A stretch of 53,367 nt of DNA from Pseudomonadota bacterium (GTDB lineage: Bacteria > Pseudomonadota > Gammaproteobacteria > UBA1113): positions 1 through 53,367 of the forward strand of contig JAJXVU010000014.1 of assembly GCA_021781965.1 (NCBI GenBank), written 5' to 3'. The notes beneath the pieces are model-generated. The model was not told the origin of the DNA, searched no databases, and was given only the letters and a program-made list of their open reading frames with translations. The translations under genes and the position numbers were made by a program. This document shows, in pieces, positions 10,001 to 20,234 of this stretch (the stretch's first letter is position 1; each line of letters starts with the position of its first letter).

Positions 10001-10138
10001 CATGTCGCTAAAAATTCAAAATTTTATAGTTTATTTGCAAGGTTGGGAAGCAGTTGTGCCGAAGAATATGTATCATCACAGCAGGCAAAGAAAGCTGTAT
10101 CACAGCCGGTATTGGTCGGTCCTGGTCATAACGGATAG
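7010..10138 (+). CDS. Large helical effector candidate (1042 aa) with internal duplication
   Basis: Not recognised. GGAGG lies 9 bases before the ATG. The N-terminus is acidic, with a short tandem LEEQR repeat. Residues about 370-380 are strongly basic (KKVKRRRTRRLTQRLTQ). Residues about 608-675 hold the VTVTVHRHEE strand-helix module shared with the two large proteins upstream. Residues about 676-720 carry short imperfect KETKAKIEE-like repeats. The C-terminal third contains two related segments about 126 residues apart: TRLGNIALRRNN at about 786 and TRLAEIAFIRNG at about 912. No signal peptide is seen. The PmrA-type promoter makes a Dot/Icm-secreted effector likely; the molecular activity is unknown. 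Confidence 0.8.
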   Translation: MADIIETTASIEELDVNPNPSESASHLEQKQEHGFSAEQLRADIDFAKLKQTTQQKLEEQRLEEQRRPAIVPEPNSKKVVMGQMEQIIAEVFHYKTIQQYKDKIKPEFIALFNEAEQAMLLELIELLDQYLVLQKKYVTELLQLLGYKDSDAFFADIATIPAVVSAMEAKKVFFAAIPEAHTNYSDLDVAAKVATVIGPCRMFIIPHLMQRVQEGGPVDPNVPNKILMPYLELVQQATAGLADSDLPVQLFARAHRLDAMELHYLQNKSQQHAEKRAAFARLKDYSSDHRFSTVFVKFFTNERIDGFSNIAKSLSDEWVLDTDKGEKVSARKNITDIRFNATKASITINEAVRQMSSKPIELPQDEAENLEDKKVKRRRTRRLTQRLTQIFSKEVADLFRAPVADESVKPKIFQSEPESVSPVIVPELKVTTAAKTDISVSARSELKRSASESQLKKTRLARTSSIEKLSKVLGEVAEVTATKFEPVKQAIKRFTGESIKISNAVISFSDYVHTALHNVEVFQRIGKEQKEKGEEAGAKFENWKFIYKRKADPNEDKKEKSKEEFFEGRIPKESCEGDSVEILHNGLPVCNIVAQKMSEGAKNIASGVTVTVHRHEEDDIYLAVRIMVQALAKAGRKKVIVTADLNSTEGRILALRYVKAILGQNAIPVLFDGDRELSAKETKAKIEEFAREVREKETKTKIEGPSRELSEKEAKAKAIATQRKDPYEHTAEQYEETAKKIKREQKEDAIFIKSFDKLMKMPVTTTSLFMQDPNPPQDILNIQDITTRLGNIALRRNNLTMDDYVDKLIDCLRKDPAKDYGSLTPSELNKIKQEVKAYSARKIAKKPDILNELNSAKSFMADIFNRSSRKLQDSLFVPAFDDFLRDIALTLDVAVKMEDPSTGDELDAQQILTRLAEIAFIRNGMNPEEFIDRAVAFGLATLAPSERADVTDQHMEDLKKELREKIRLHLLHKVKHRDEAVFAADLIKFAQQELLPGHVAKNSKFYSLFARLGSSCAEEYVSSQQAKKAVSQPVLVGPGHNG

Positions 10139-10222
10139 TATTTATAACGGCCGAGATCGAATCTCCATATGAAACATGAGCACTAGCGTGGCAATTGTAT
10201 AATTCCACCTAGCGTTCTCCCT

Positions 10223-11227
10223 TTAGATAGAATCGACATCAGTAAACAACTCCGTCACTGCTTGCCGCCAAGGCAAAATCGTGACGTGATCGAACTTTTT
10301 GGCGTATTTATCCTGACTTAAAACAATGGCCACAGAATCTGGGATATCAGCAGTGAGTTGTCTGAAACTAGAAATGTCGGCTGCATTGACATCACGACTA
10401 CTTTTTATTTTTATACATAATAACTGTAAACCGGGACGCTCCACGATTAAATCTATTTCCGTATCATGTGTAGTGCGTAAATAATTGAAACGATAATCTT
10501 TGCGATAATAATCGCTTAACTTCATGCATTCTAAAATAACAAAATGTTCGAAAGCGTTGCCATAATCATGTGTACGCTCTACTAGTGGTACCGTGCTTAA
10601 TCTTGCTAGAGCACGAGTAACTCCCGTATCGAAAAAATAAAATTTTGGTTTTTGACCTAATCGTTTTCTAAATGAACCCTGATAAGGTGGTAACATAAAT
10701 CCTATTAAAGTATCTTCTAAGATGCTGTAATAGGACTGAATGGTTTTGCTGTCTACGCCCACATCGCGAGCGATATTGCTGTAGTTGATAATTTTACCAT
10801 TGCCTTGTGCCGCAACTTCTAAAAATTTATGGAAAGGATCCAATTTGCGAATGATTTGTTCGTTCACAATTTCTTCTTTAAGATAAGTGTGTGCATAGGC
10901 CGTTAAAAATTCTTGCCGCTCTAAGTCCGAATCGCATTGTAGTACTTGAGGTAAGGTCCCCCAACGCAATGCATGATCCAATTCAAAGTCTGTGCCGAGC
11001 TCACTGGCAGATAGAGGATATAAATTATAAACAAAGGCCCTACCCGCCAATAGGTTTGCACCGCCACTTTTTAATTTACGTGCACTGGAGCCAGACATAA
11101 TAAATAGCTTGTCGCTGTCATTTATGAGCATTTGTATAGTGTCTATTAAGGCACTTTTGCCAGTATTACGGGCCCCAAATAAGAAAAAATGGTGTTTTGT
11201 AGGGAGGGTTAAAAGGCGAGGATACAT
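10223..11227 (-). CDS. AAA/DUF4143 family ATPase lacking the Walker B segment (334 aa)
   Basis: The family shows an N-terminal P-loop ATPase (AAA_14), a winged-helix segment and a C-terminal DUF4143 nuclease-like fold. Walker A is present (GARNTGKS, residues 18-25) and the sensor-like SGSSARKLKSGG motif follows at residue 45. In the intact relative at 30027-31175 the same two motifs are about 78 residues apart, here about 20, so roughly 58 residues including Walker B are missing in frame. The rest of the family pattern is intact: a helix-turn-helix-like segment (YSNIARDVGVDSKTIQSYY), FYFFDTG, and EIDLIV...KIKSS. GGAG lies 7 bases before the ATG. The protein is probably ATPase-defective or a decaying paralogue. 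It converges on the 1042-residue gene. Confidence 0.8.
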   Translation of the reverse strand: MYPRLLTLPTKHHFFLFGARNTGKSALIDTIQMLINDSDKLFIMSGSSARKLKSGGANLLAGRAFVYNLYPLSASELGTDFELDHALRWGTLPQVLQCDSDLERQEFLTAYAHTYLKEEIVNEQIIRKLDPFHKFLEVAAQGNGKIINYSNIARDVGVDSKTIQSYYSILEDTLIGFMLPPYQGSFRKRLGQKPKFYFFDTGVTRALARLSTVPLVERTHDYGNAFEHFVILECMKLSDYYRKDYRFNYLRTTHDTEIDLIVERPGLQLLCIKIKSSRDVNAADISSFRQLTADIPDSVAIVLSQDKYAKKFDHVTILPWRQAVTELFTDVDSI

Positions 11228-11282
11228 GAGCCTACTCCATAAATGTCGTTATAGCAAGCATTATTTGTTTATTTGCAGAGTA

Positions 11283-11390
11283 TACTCCTAAAAGTATCGC
11301 CACTTTGGGAGTAGAGAACATGGAACAGTTTTAGGACTATACGATGTCATCGTATAAAAACCCCAAAAACTATCCGATAGCACCGTATAG
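11283..11390. promoter_or_regulatory. Cluster of palindromes between the ATPase gene and the atp operon
   Basis: Three palindromes lie in the divergent 390-base gap. They are TACTCC...GGAGTA (11283-11313, imperfect inner arms), TATACGATG-T-CATCGTATA (11338-11356, perfect) and a related CTATCCG...CGTATAG (11370-11390, one mismatch). The last two are centred 33 bases apart and look like paired operators, but I cannot assign them to either gene. Bases 11471-11520 hold a degenerate copy of the GC-rich repeat. Confidence 0.4.
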
Positions 11391-11539
11391 TTCTATCTAA
11401 GACGGCTAATCGGGGACAAGAAGATGATTCGCGGGTCGGGGTTATTCCTATTAATCATTCATTTTCCGCGCCCTTTCGGTCGACGCTCGGATATTAATTC
11501 GTATGCGGTCGCAGTTCGGGAATATCTGTTTATCCCCCC

Positions 11540-11569
11540 TTGCGCGCAACCCTTAAAAGCCAGTATACT
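11540..11569 (+). promoter_or_regulatory. Sigma-70 promoter of the atp operon
   Basis: TTGCGC (11540-11545), an 18-base spacer and TATACT (11564-11569) lie about 50 bases before atpI. No other good promoter is seen upstream of the operon. Confidence 0.6.
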
Positions 11570-11620
11570 ATGCCGTCTCTTGCTAGGTGAGAGACATTTA
11601 TAGACCATAACGAGAGCAGA

Positions 11621-11986
11621 ATGCAGCAGCAAAAAAAGAGCACATATGCTTTATGTTTCATTCTTGGGCTGTTGTTGGTCATTTTTTGTGGCTTCTATGT
11701 TTTTATGGGCTCTAAAGCAGCCTGGTCGGCCCTAGCGGGTAGCGGAGCCAACGGCATCGGACAAGTATACTTTTTGCTCAAAATGCGCGGACCTAGGCGT
11801 GTTTTAGCCCCTAAGGCGGCGTTGCGTTATTTTTATCGTAGCGAATTATTAAAAATAGCCTTAATGTTGGCTGCATTGGTCTTGTTTTTAAGCGTATTTT
11901 CGTTGAATATGTGGATAGTATTTATAACTTTTGTGATGGTGCAGTGCATAAGCAGTTTTGCGCCGTTGTTGTATACTCGTGCCTGA
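11621..11986 (+). CDS. atpI: ATP synthase protein I
   Basis: AtpI is a small membrane protein thought to assist c-ring assembly and cation uptake for the F-type ATP synthase. This 121-residue protein has four hydrophobic segments, as expected for the family. It is assigned chiefly from its position as first gene of the atp operon, since AtpI sequences are poorly conserved. A GAGAG ribosome-binding site precedes the ATG. The stop is 45 bases before atpB. Confidence 0.8.
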   Translation: MQQQKKSTYALCFILGLLLVIFCGFYVFMGSKAAWSALAGSGANGIGQVYFLLKMRGPRRVLAPKAALRYFYRSELLKIALMLAALVLFLSVFSLNMWIVFITFVMVQCISSFAPLLYTRA

Positions 11987-12019
11987 AGGTCAAGGCGTAG
12001 AGGATGTTTCGTAACCTGA

Positions 12020-12829
<810 letters not shown>

Positions 12830-12846
12830 TGAGGAAGGCGTTTTAG

Positions 12847-13209
<363 letters not shown>

Positions 13210-13228
13210 CACTACGGAGTATTCATAA

Positions 13229-13711
13229 GTGAATCTCAATCTTACTTTATTTGGGCAAATGATCACCTTCGCATTATTCGTTTGGTTTACCAAACGTTTT
13301 GTGTGGCCGGTGCTCATTAAAGCCATTAATGATCGTGAAGCTAAAATTGCCGATGGTTTAGCGGCTGCCGAACGTGGGCATCATGAATTGGACTTATCGC
13401 AAGAGCGCGCCAAGGAATTGTTGCATGAAGCTAAAGCCAAAGCCATAGATGTAGTGGATCAAGCGCACAAGCAAGCTACACACATCTTAGAAGAAGCGCG
13501 TGCGGAAGCGCGCACTTTGGCTGAGCGCATGGCACAGTTAGCTGAAGAAGAAATTGTACAGGCTAAACATGCCGCGAAAATGGCGTTGCAACAAGAGTTG
13601 GGTATGATGGTGGTGAAGGGTGCAGAGCGCATCTTAAAGCAAAACATCACCAGCGATATCAACGATCGCATGATCTCCGATTTAATTGCAGAGGTGGGTG
13701 TCAGTGAGTAA
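13229..13711 (+). CDS. atpF: ATP synthase F0 subunit b
   Basis: This is the peripheral stalk subunit: one N-terminal membrane helix ([21 protein letters not shown]) followed by a long charged coiled coil that binds the delta subunit and F1. The length of 160 aa is close to the E. coli form (156). It starts at GTG with CGGAG 9 bases upstream. Its last bases overlap the atpH start (GTGAGTAA), implying translational coupling. Confidence 0.96.
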   Translation: MNLNLTLFGQMITFALFVWFTKRFVWPVLIKAINDREAKIADGLAAAERGHHELDLSQERAKELLHEAKAKAIDVVDQAHKQATHILEEARAEARTLAERMAQLAEEEIVQAKHAAKMALQQELGMMVVKGAERILKQNITSDINDRMISDLIAEVGVSE

Positions 13712-14243
13712 CGTCAGTAGCGCAAGACCTTATGCCAAGGCTTTGTTTATCAAAGCTAAAAAAGATAACCGCCTCGCGGCTGTTTTGTTATGGTTAGAGG
13801 CGATGGCTTTAGTGGTTGTGGATAAAACGGTCGCAAGCTTATTATCTGATCCGCATGTGGGGGAAGAGAAAATAATCGATGCTTGCATACCTACTTTGGG
13901 CGACAAATTAACCACGCATGATAAAAACTTTTTGCACTTATTGGCAGAAAATAAACGATTGGAGTTATTGCCGGCTATTTTAGCGTTGTACCAACAATTG
14001 CAATTGGCACAACTCAACAAAGTAGCAATAGAAATAACCAGCAGCAAGCCTTTAACAGAGGCGCAGCATTTAGCGCTGCAAAAAACCCTAGAGCAAAAAC
14101 ACCGCGGACCAGTAGATTTAACCTATCATATAGATAGCAATTTATTGGGTGGCTTAGTGTTGCGCTGTGGAGACAAGGTGATAGATGGCTCTATTAAAAG
14201 CCAACTGCATCAACTCAGTCAATCAATCAACGAATACGCTTAG
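13704..14243 (+). CDS. atpH: ATP synthase F1 subunit delta
   Basis: Delta links the b-dimer stalk to the top of F1. The GTG at 13704 ([15 protein letters not shown]) is chosen because it gives the typical delta start and an 8-base overlap with atpF; an upstream TTG at 13686 lies inside atpF. The C-terminal [27 protein letters not shown] matches the conserved delta signature. The length is 179 aa, normal. Confidence 0.95.
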   Translation: MSNVSSARPYAKALFIKAKKDNRLAAVLLWLEAMALVVVDKTVASLLSDPHVGEEKIIDACIPTLGDKLTTHDKNFLHLLAENKRLELLPAILALYQQLQLAQLNKVAIEITSSKPLTEAQHLALQKTLEQKHRGPVDLTYHIDSNLLGGLVLRCGDKVIDGSIKSQLHQLSQSINEYA

Positions 14244-14253
14244 AGGAACGATT

Positions 14254-15795
14254 ATGGCAATAGAAGCAAGAGAAATTAGCTCGCTTATTTTAAAACGTAT
14301 AGAATCATTTGTGCCTACGACCCAAAGTCGTTCCGAAGGTTCTATTATCAGCTTGCAAGATGGTATTTTGCGTATCCATGGTTTGGAAGATGCACAATTC
14401 CAAGAAGTGCTGGAATTGCCGGGCAATACGTATGGCTTGGTGCTGAATTTAGAGCGCGATTCCGTAGGCGCGGTGGTGTTGGGCGATTATACCCATCTTA
14501 AAGAAGGTTTAACGGTGAAATGTACCGGCCGTATTTTAGAAGTTCCTGTAGGCCCTGCATTATTAGGCCGTGTGGTCAATGCACTAGGACAGCCTATAGA
14601 TGGCAAAGGTCCTATAGAAACCACCGAAATGTCTATAGTGGAAAAAGTAGCGCCTGGGGTTATTTATAGAGAACCCGTGTCGCAACCACTGCAAACCGGT
14701 TTAAAATCCATCGATGCTTTGGTGCCAGTAGGCCGTGGTCAACGCGAGTTGATTATTGGCGACAGACAAACCGGTAAAACTGCTATAGCCATCGATACCA
14801 TCATCAACCAACGCCATAGTGGCGTTAAATGTATTTATGTAGCCATAGGTCAAAAAGCCTCTTCTATAGCCAGTATTGTGCGTAAATTAGAAGAACATGG
14901 CGCCATGAAAAATACTATCGTTGTTGCGGCTACAGCTTCAGAAGCAGCCTCATTGCAATTTTTAGCCCCGTACTCCGGTTGTACCATGGGCGAATATTTC
15001 CGCGACAGAGGTGAAGATGCGTTGATCATTTATGACGATCTCACCAAACATGCTTGGGCCTATAGACAAGTATCTTTGTTATTGCGCAGACCTCCTGGAC
15101 GCGAAGCGTATCCTGGTGACGTATTCTATTTGCATTCGCGTTTGCTCGAACGCGCTTCACGAGTCAATAGTATTTATGTAGAAGAAATGACGAAGGGTGA
15201 AGTTAAAGGCAAGACAGGTTCTTTAACGGCGTTGCCTATCATCGAAACACAAGCCGGCGACGTATCAGCTTTCGTGCCTACCAACGTCATCTCCATCACC
15301 GATGGTCAGATTTATCTGGAAACCAGTTTGTTTAATGCGGGTATACGTCCAGCTATGAACTCCGGTTTATCGGTTTCGCGCGTAGGTGGTGCTGCACAAA
15401 CAAAACTAATTCGTAAAATTGCCGGTGGTATTCGTTTGGCACAAGCACAATACCGCGATCTAGAAGCCTTCGCGCAATTTGCCTCCGATCTAGATGAAAG
15501 CACACGTAAGCAATTGGAACGCGGCCAGCGCGTCAGCGAAATGTTAAAACAAAAACAATATTCGCCTTTATCCGTATCTGAAATGGCCTTGTGCTTATTT
15601 GCGGTCGATAAGGGTTATTTGGACGATGTGGCTGTGAATCAAGTTGTGCCTTTTGCCGTAGAGTTGGTGGATTATGTACGTAATTATCATGCCGATTTTA
15701 TGAAAGAATTAGCGCATAATCCTTCTTTCGATGACAAAACAGCCGCCACTTTCCAAGAGATAGTGACTAAATTTAAAGATACGCAAACCTGGTAG
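14254..15795 (+). CDS. atpA: ATP synthase F1 subunit alpha
   Basis: This is the non-catalytic nucleotide-binding subunit of F1. The start is ATG 14254, with GAGGAACG upstream; the longer frame from 14185 runs inside atpH. The 513 residues match the usual length. Walker A is GDRQTGKT, and the adjacent [20 protein letters not shown] stretch carries the arginine that reaches the beta active site nearby. The family signature [14 protein letters not shown] is present. Confidence 0.98.
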   Translation: MAIEAREISSLILKRIESFVPTTQSRSEGSIISLQDGILRIHGLEDAQFQEVLELPGNTYGLVLNLERDSVGAVVLGDYTHLKEGLTVKCTGRILEVPVGPALLGRVVNALGQPIDGKGPIETTEMSIVEKVAPGVIYREPVSQPLQTGLKSIDALVPVGRGQRELIIGDRQTGKTAIAIDTIINQRHSGVKCIYVAIGQKASSIASIVRKLEEHGAMKNTIVVAATASEAASLQFLAPYSGCTMGEYFRDRGEDALIIYDDLTKHAWAYRQVSLLLRRPPGREAYPGDVFYLHSRLLERASRVNSIYVEEMTKGEVKGKTGSLTALPIIETQAGDVSAFVPTNVISITDGQIYLETSLFNAGIRPAMNSGLSVSRVGGAAQTKLIRKIAGGIRLAQAQYRDLEAFAQFASDLDESTRKQLERGQRVSEMLKQKQYSPLSVSEMALCLFAVDKGYLDDVAVNQVVPFAVELVDYVRNYHADFMKELAHNPSFDDKTAATFQEIVTKFKDTQTW

Positions 15796-15802
15796 AAATA
15801 GT

Positions 15803-16663
15803 ATGGCTAGTTTGAAGGAAACACGGGTTAAGATAGACAGCGTCAAAAAAACGCAAAAGATTACCAAAGCCATGGAATTAGTGGCAGCGAGTAAAATGCG
15901 CAAGGCACAAGAGCGTATGAATTTGTCTAAGCCCTATGCGACTAAAATATTAGATGTGATAGGCCATTTAGCCAATGCGCATCCTGAGTATAGGCACGTA
16001 TATTTTAAAGAGCGACCCCTTAAGCGCATAGGGTTTATCATCGTCACCAGCGATAGAGGCTTGTGCGGTGGTTTGAATAATAATTTATTAAAACTGACCG
16101 TGCAGAAAATGCGTGAGGCACATGCTGAAGGTATAGAGGTTGATCTATGCTTAATCGGCAGTAAGGCCACTAGTTTCTTTCGTCGCCTCAATGCCAATGT
16201 GGTCGCCAGCGCCAATCACTTAGGCGATGCCCCACAAGTGCAACAACTGATAGGTGTGATTGAAGTGATGCTATCTGCTTATCGTGAAGGAAAATTAGAT
16301 CAATTGTTGGTGTTTCGCAATGAATTTGTGAATACCATGACGCAAAAACCATTGGCGCAACAGTTATTGCCATTAGTACACAGTGACGATAAAAGTAAGA
16401 TGCACCATTGGGACTATATTTATGAACCGGATCCACGTGAATTGATCGATTCATTATTACAACGCTATCTTGAATCGCAAGTGTATGAAGCGGTGATTGA
16501 AAATCTAGCTTGCGAACAAGCGTCTAGAATGGTCGCGATGAAAAGCGCTACCGATAATGCAGGCAGTTTGATAGACGATTTAAAATTAGTGTACAACAAG
16601 GCCAGACAAGCGGCGATTACGCAAGAAATCTCCGAAATAGTCTCGGGCGCAGCAGCAGTTTAA
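15803..16663 (+). CDS. atpG: ATP synthase F1 subunit gamma
   Basis: This is the central rotor shaft of F1. The N-terminus [20 protein letters not shown] and the C-terminal signature [21 protein letters not shown] are typical, and together form the coiled coil inside the alpha3beta3 ring. 286 aa, normal. It starts 7 bases after atpA. Confidence 0.97.
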   Translation: MASLKETRVKIDSVKKTQKITKAMELVAASKMRKAQERMNLSKPYATKILDVIGHLANAHPEYRHVYFKERPLKRIGFIIVTSDRGLCGGLNNNLLKLTVQKMREAHAEGIEVDLCLIGSKATSFFRRLNANVVASANHLGDAPQVQQLIGVIEVMLSAYREGKLDQLLVFRNEFVNTMTQKPLAQQLLPLVHSDDKSKMHHWDYIYEPDPRELIDSLLQRYLESQVYEAVIENLACEQASRMVAMKSATDNAGSLIDDLKLVYNKARQAAITQEISEIVSGAAAV

Positions 16664-16666
16664 TAG

Positions 16667-18079
<1,413 letters not shown>

Positions 18080-18098
18080 TTTAAGGTGTAGGTGACCC

Positions 18099-18515
18099 AT
18101 GGCATTTACCATAGACGTAGACATCGTTAGCCAAGAAGCCAAATTATTTTCGGGTAAGGGCGAACTGATCGCTGTGCCGGGAATGATGGGTGAATTGGGC
18201 ATTACCTCTGGTCATGCGCAACTGTTGACGGCATTAAAACCTGGCCCCGTGCGTATCGTGAATGGTGATGAACAAGAAATTTATTACGTTTCAGGTGGTT
18301 TTGCCGAGGTTCAGCCCTTTAAGGTAACCGTGTTAGCGGATATTGCGGAAAGAGCGGCTGATTTGGATGAGAGCTTGGCGGTACAAGCAAAACAACATGC
18401 CGAACAATTATTGAAAGATAAGAAGGCCGATATCAGCTATGCCGAAGTATTGGCAGAGTTGGCTGAAGCAACGGCGCGTTTAGAAGTGATACGGCGCTTG
18501 AAGCGGCAAAAGTAG
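18099..18515 (+). CDS. atpC: ATP synthase F1 subunit epsilon
   Basis: This is a regulatory and rotor subunit with an N-terminal beta sandwich (FTIDVDIVSQEAKLFSG, VPGMMGELGITSGHAQLLT) and a C-terminal helical hairpin (residues about 90-138). 138 aa, normal. It is the last gene of the operon and is followed by a palindromic intergenic repeat, not a classical terminator. Confidence 0.96.
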   Translation: MAFTIDVDIVSQEAKLFSGKGELIAVPGMMGELGITSGHAQLLTALKPGPVRIVNGDEQEIYYVSGGFAEVQPFKVTVLADIAERAADLDESLAVQAKQHAEQLLKDKKADISYAEVLAELAEATARLEVIRRLKRQK

Positions 18516-18535
18516 TCTGCGCGGGAGGCGGAGTT

Positions 18536-18732
18536 CCGTCATTGCGAGCTTGCGAAGCAATCCAGGAAAATATTTGGCAATGAAAAGGAGCGTCACTTAT
18601 AAGCAGGGTTCATAAAGCAAGGCGATGCTGTATAAAACCCGGGATTTTAACCCCTGGATTGCCACGGCCACTCGCTGGCGCTCGCAGCCTCGCAATGACG
18701 GAGCTTCCAGGAAGTACTGAGCAATGACGGCG
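18536..18732. repeat. Interspersed palindromic repeat (CCGTCATTGCGAG family)
   Basis: The left arm CCGTCATTGCGAGCTTGCGA...GCAATCCAGG (from 18536) is matched, with an insertion, by the reverse-complement arm ending TCGCAATGACGG at 18701. A further partial copy (GAGCAATGACGG) lies at 18718-18732. Elements with this end sequence occur in many proteobacterial genomes. The RNA could fold back and may end atp transcripts, but that is inference. Confidence 0.8.
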
Positions 18733-18757
18733 CGGTGAATATTACAGAGGTCACACT

Positions 18758-20128
18758 ATGGCAAATGCACACTTGAACGTCGTTATCCTCGCTGCGGGTC
18801 AAGGCAAACGTATGCACTCAGCTATACCCAAGGTCTTGCATACCATCGCCAATGTGAGTTTACTAGAACGAGTCGTCAATACAGCCTTAACCTTAAAACC
18901 TCAAAAAATTATAGTCATCTGTGGCCATGAACGTGAGGCCATTCAATCTACTTTAGCGCATTTACCAGTGCAATGGGTGGTGCAAGAATCACAATTAGGC
19001 ACCGGGCACGCCGCCTTACAAGCGATGCCGCATCTACACAATGACAGTAAAACTTTGGTTTTATTTGGTGATGGTCCATTGATTGCCAGCGATAGTTTGC
19101 AAGCCGTCATACACAGCACACCTAAAAGTGGCATGGCCTTATTGGTAGCCGAGTTTGCCGACCCGCGCGGTTTAGGACGAGTGGTGCGCGACAATAATGG
19201 CCTATTTTTACGTATAGTAGAAGAAAAAGATGCCAACGCCGAAGAGTTGCATTTAAACGAAATTTTTACCGGAATACTGTGTGCTCCTACCACACAAATG
19301 GCGCAGTGGTTACAACGCTTGGGTAACGATAATGCTCAGGGGGAATATTATTTAACAGAATTGCCCGCATTGGCTTTGGAAGATGGTTGCGCGGTGACTA
19401 CCGTGCGCTTACAGCATCCACAACAAGCACAAGGCATTAATGACAAAAAACAATTAGCGCAACAAGAACGTTATTTTCAAAGCTGCCAAGCCGAGGCATT
19501 GTTATTGCAGGGTTTGATTTTGCGCGATCCAAGTCGTTTTGATTTACGCGGTGTAGTTCAATTCGGCATGGATGTGGTTATCGACATCAATGTCATCTTA
19601 GAAGGCAAAGTGCAGATGGGCGATAGAGTGCATATAGGCGCTAATACCGTGATACGCAATTGTATTATAGGCGATGATGTGATCATCAAAGAGAATTGTA
19701 TTTTAGAAGACAGCGTCATCAGCAACGATTGTACTATAGGCCCTTTTGCGAGACTGCGTCCTGGAACGGTATTAAAAGAAAAAGCCGGTATAGGCAATTT
19801 TGTGGAAGTAAAAAAATCTACTATAGGCGTTGCTTCAAAAGTGAATCATTTAACCTACATAGGCGATGCTACTATAGGGGATGATGTGAATATAGGCGCA
19901 GGGACCATTACCTGCAATTACGATGGTGTCAATAAACACCAAACCATTATTGGCGATCGCGCTTTCATAGGCTCGGATACGCAATTGGTAGCACCCGTCA
20001 CGGTGGGAGAAGGCGCTACTATAGGCGCGGGTTCTACCATCACTAAAGATGTGCCAGCCAATCAATTATCATTTTGCCGTAAACAGCAAATCTTTATTGA
20101 GAATTGGGAACGGCCGCAAAAAGAATAA
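18758..20128 (+). CDS. glmU: Bifunctional GlmU (UDP-GlcNAc pyrophosphorylase / GlcN-1-P acetyltransferase)
   Basis: GlmU makes UDP-GlcNAc for peptidoglycan and LPS in the cytoplasm. The N-terminal pyrophosphorylase has VVILAAGQGKRMHSAIPKVLH (residues about 7-27) and GTGHAALQAMP. The C-terminal left-handed beta helix shows hexapeptide repeats (IGANTVIRNCIIGDDVIIKE and onwards), with the acetyltransferase active-site region NHLTYIGDATIGDDVNIGAGTITCNYDG. 456 aa, normal. GAGGTCACACT lies before the ATG. GlmS, the previous step, is encoded next. Confidence 0.97.
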   Translation: MANAHLNVVILAAGQGKRMHSAIPKVLHTIANVSLLERVVNTALTLKPQKIIVICGHEREAIQSTLAHLPVQWVVQESQLGTGHAALQAMPHLHNDSKTLVLFGDGPLIASDSLQAVIHSTPKSGMALLVAEFADPRGLGRVVRDNNGLFLRIVEEKDANAEELHLNEIFTGILCAPTTQMAQWLQRLGNDNAQGEYYLTELPALALEDGCAVTTVRLQHPQQAQGINDKKQLAQQERYFQSCQAEALLLQGLILRDPSRFDLRGVVQFGMDVVIDINVILEGKVQMGDRVHIGANTVIRNCIIGDDVIIKENCILEDSVISNDCTIGPFARLRPGTVLKEKAGIGNFVEVKKSTIGVASKVNHLTYIGDATIGDDVNIGAGTITCNYDGVNKHQTIIGDRAFIGSDTQLVAPVTVGEGATIGAGSTITKDVPANQLSFCRKQQIFIENWERPQKE

Positions 20129-20135
20129 ATAGGAG

Positions 20136-20196
20136 ACCGAGCCGCGCGCGTAAGCAAGCGGAATTGTAAACCGAGCCGCGACCGTCAGGGAGCGGA
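20136..20196. repeat. GC-rich dispersed repeat, two partial copies
   Basis: ACCGAGCCGCGCGCG at 20136 and a full core CCGAGCCGCGACCGTCAGGGAGCGG at 20171-20195 fill most of the glmU-glmS gap. They belong to the same family as the hairpin at 6338 and the array at 38371. Confidence 0.85.
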
Positions 20197-20234
20197 GCGT
20201 ATTACTAAAATGTATAACAATAGGGGTTATTGAA

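Noticed and set aside
20129..20234. glmS ribozyme or riboswitch
   Set aside because: The leader is short and filled with the dispersed GC-rich repeat; no conserved ribozyme core is visible, and such ribozymes are known from Gram-positive bacteria.
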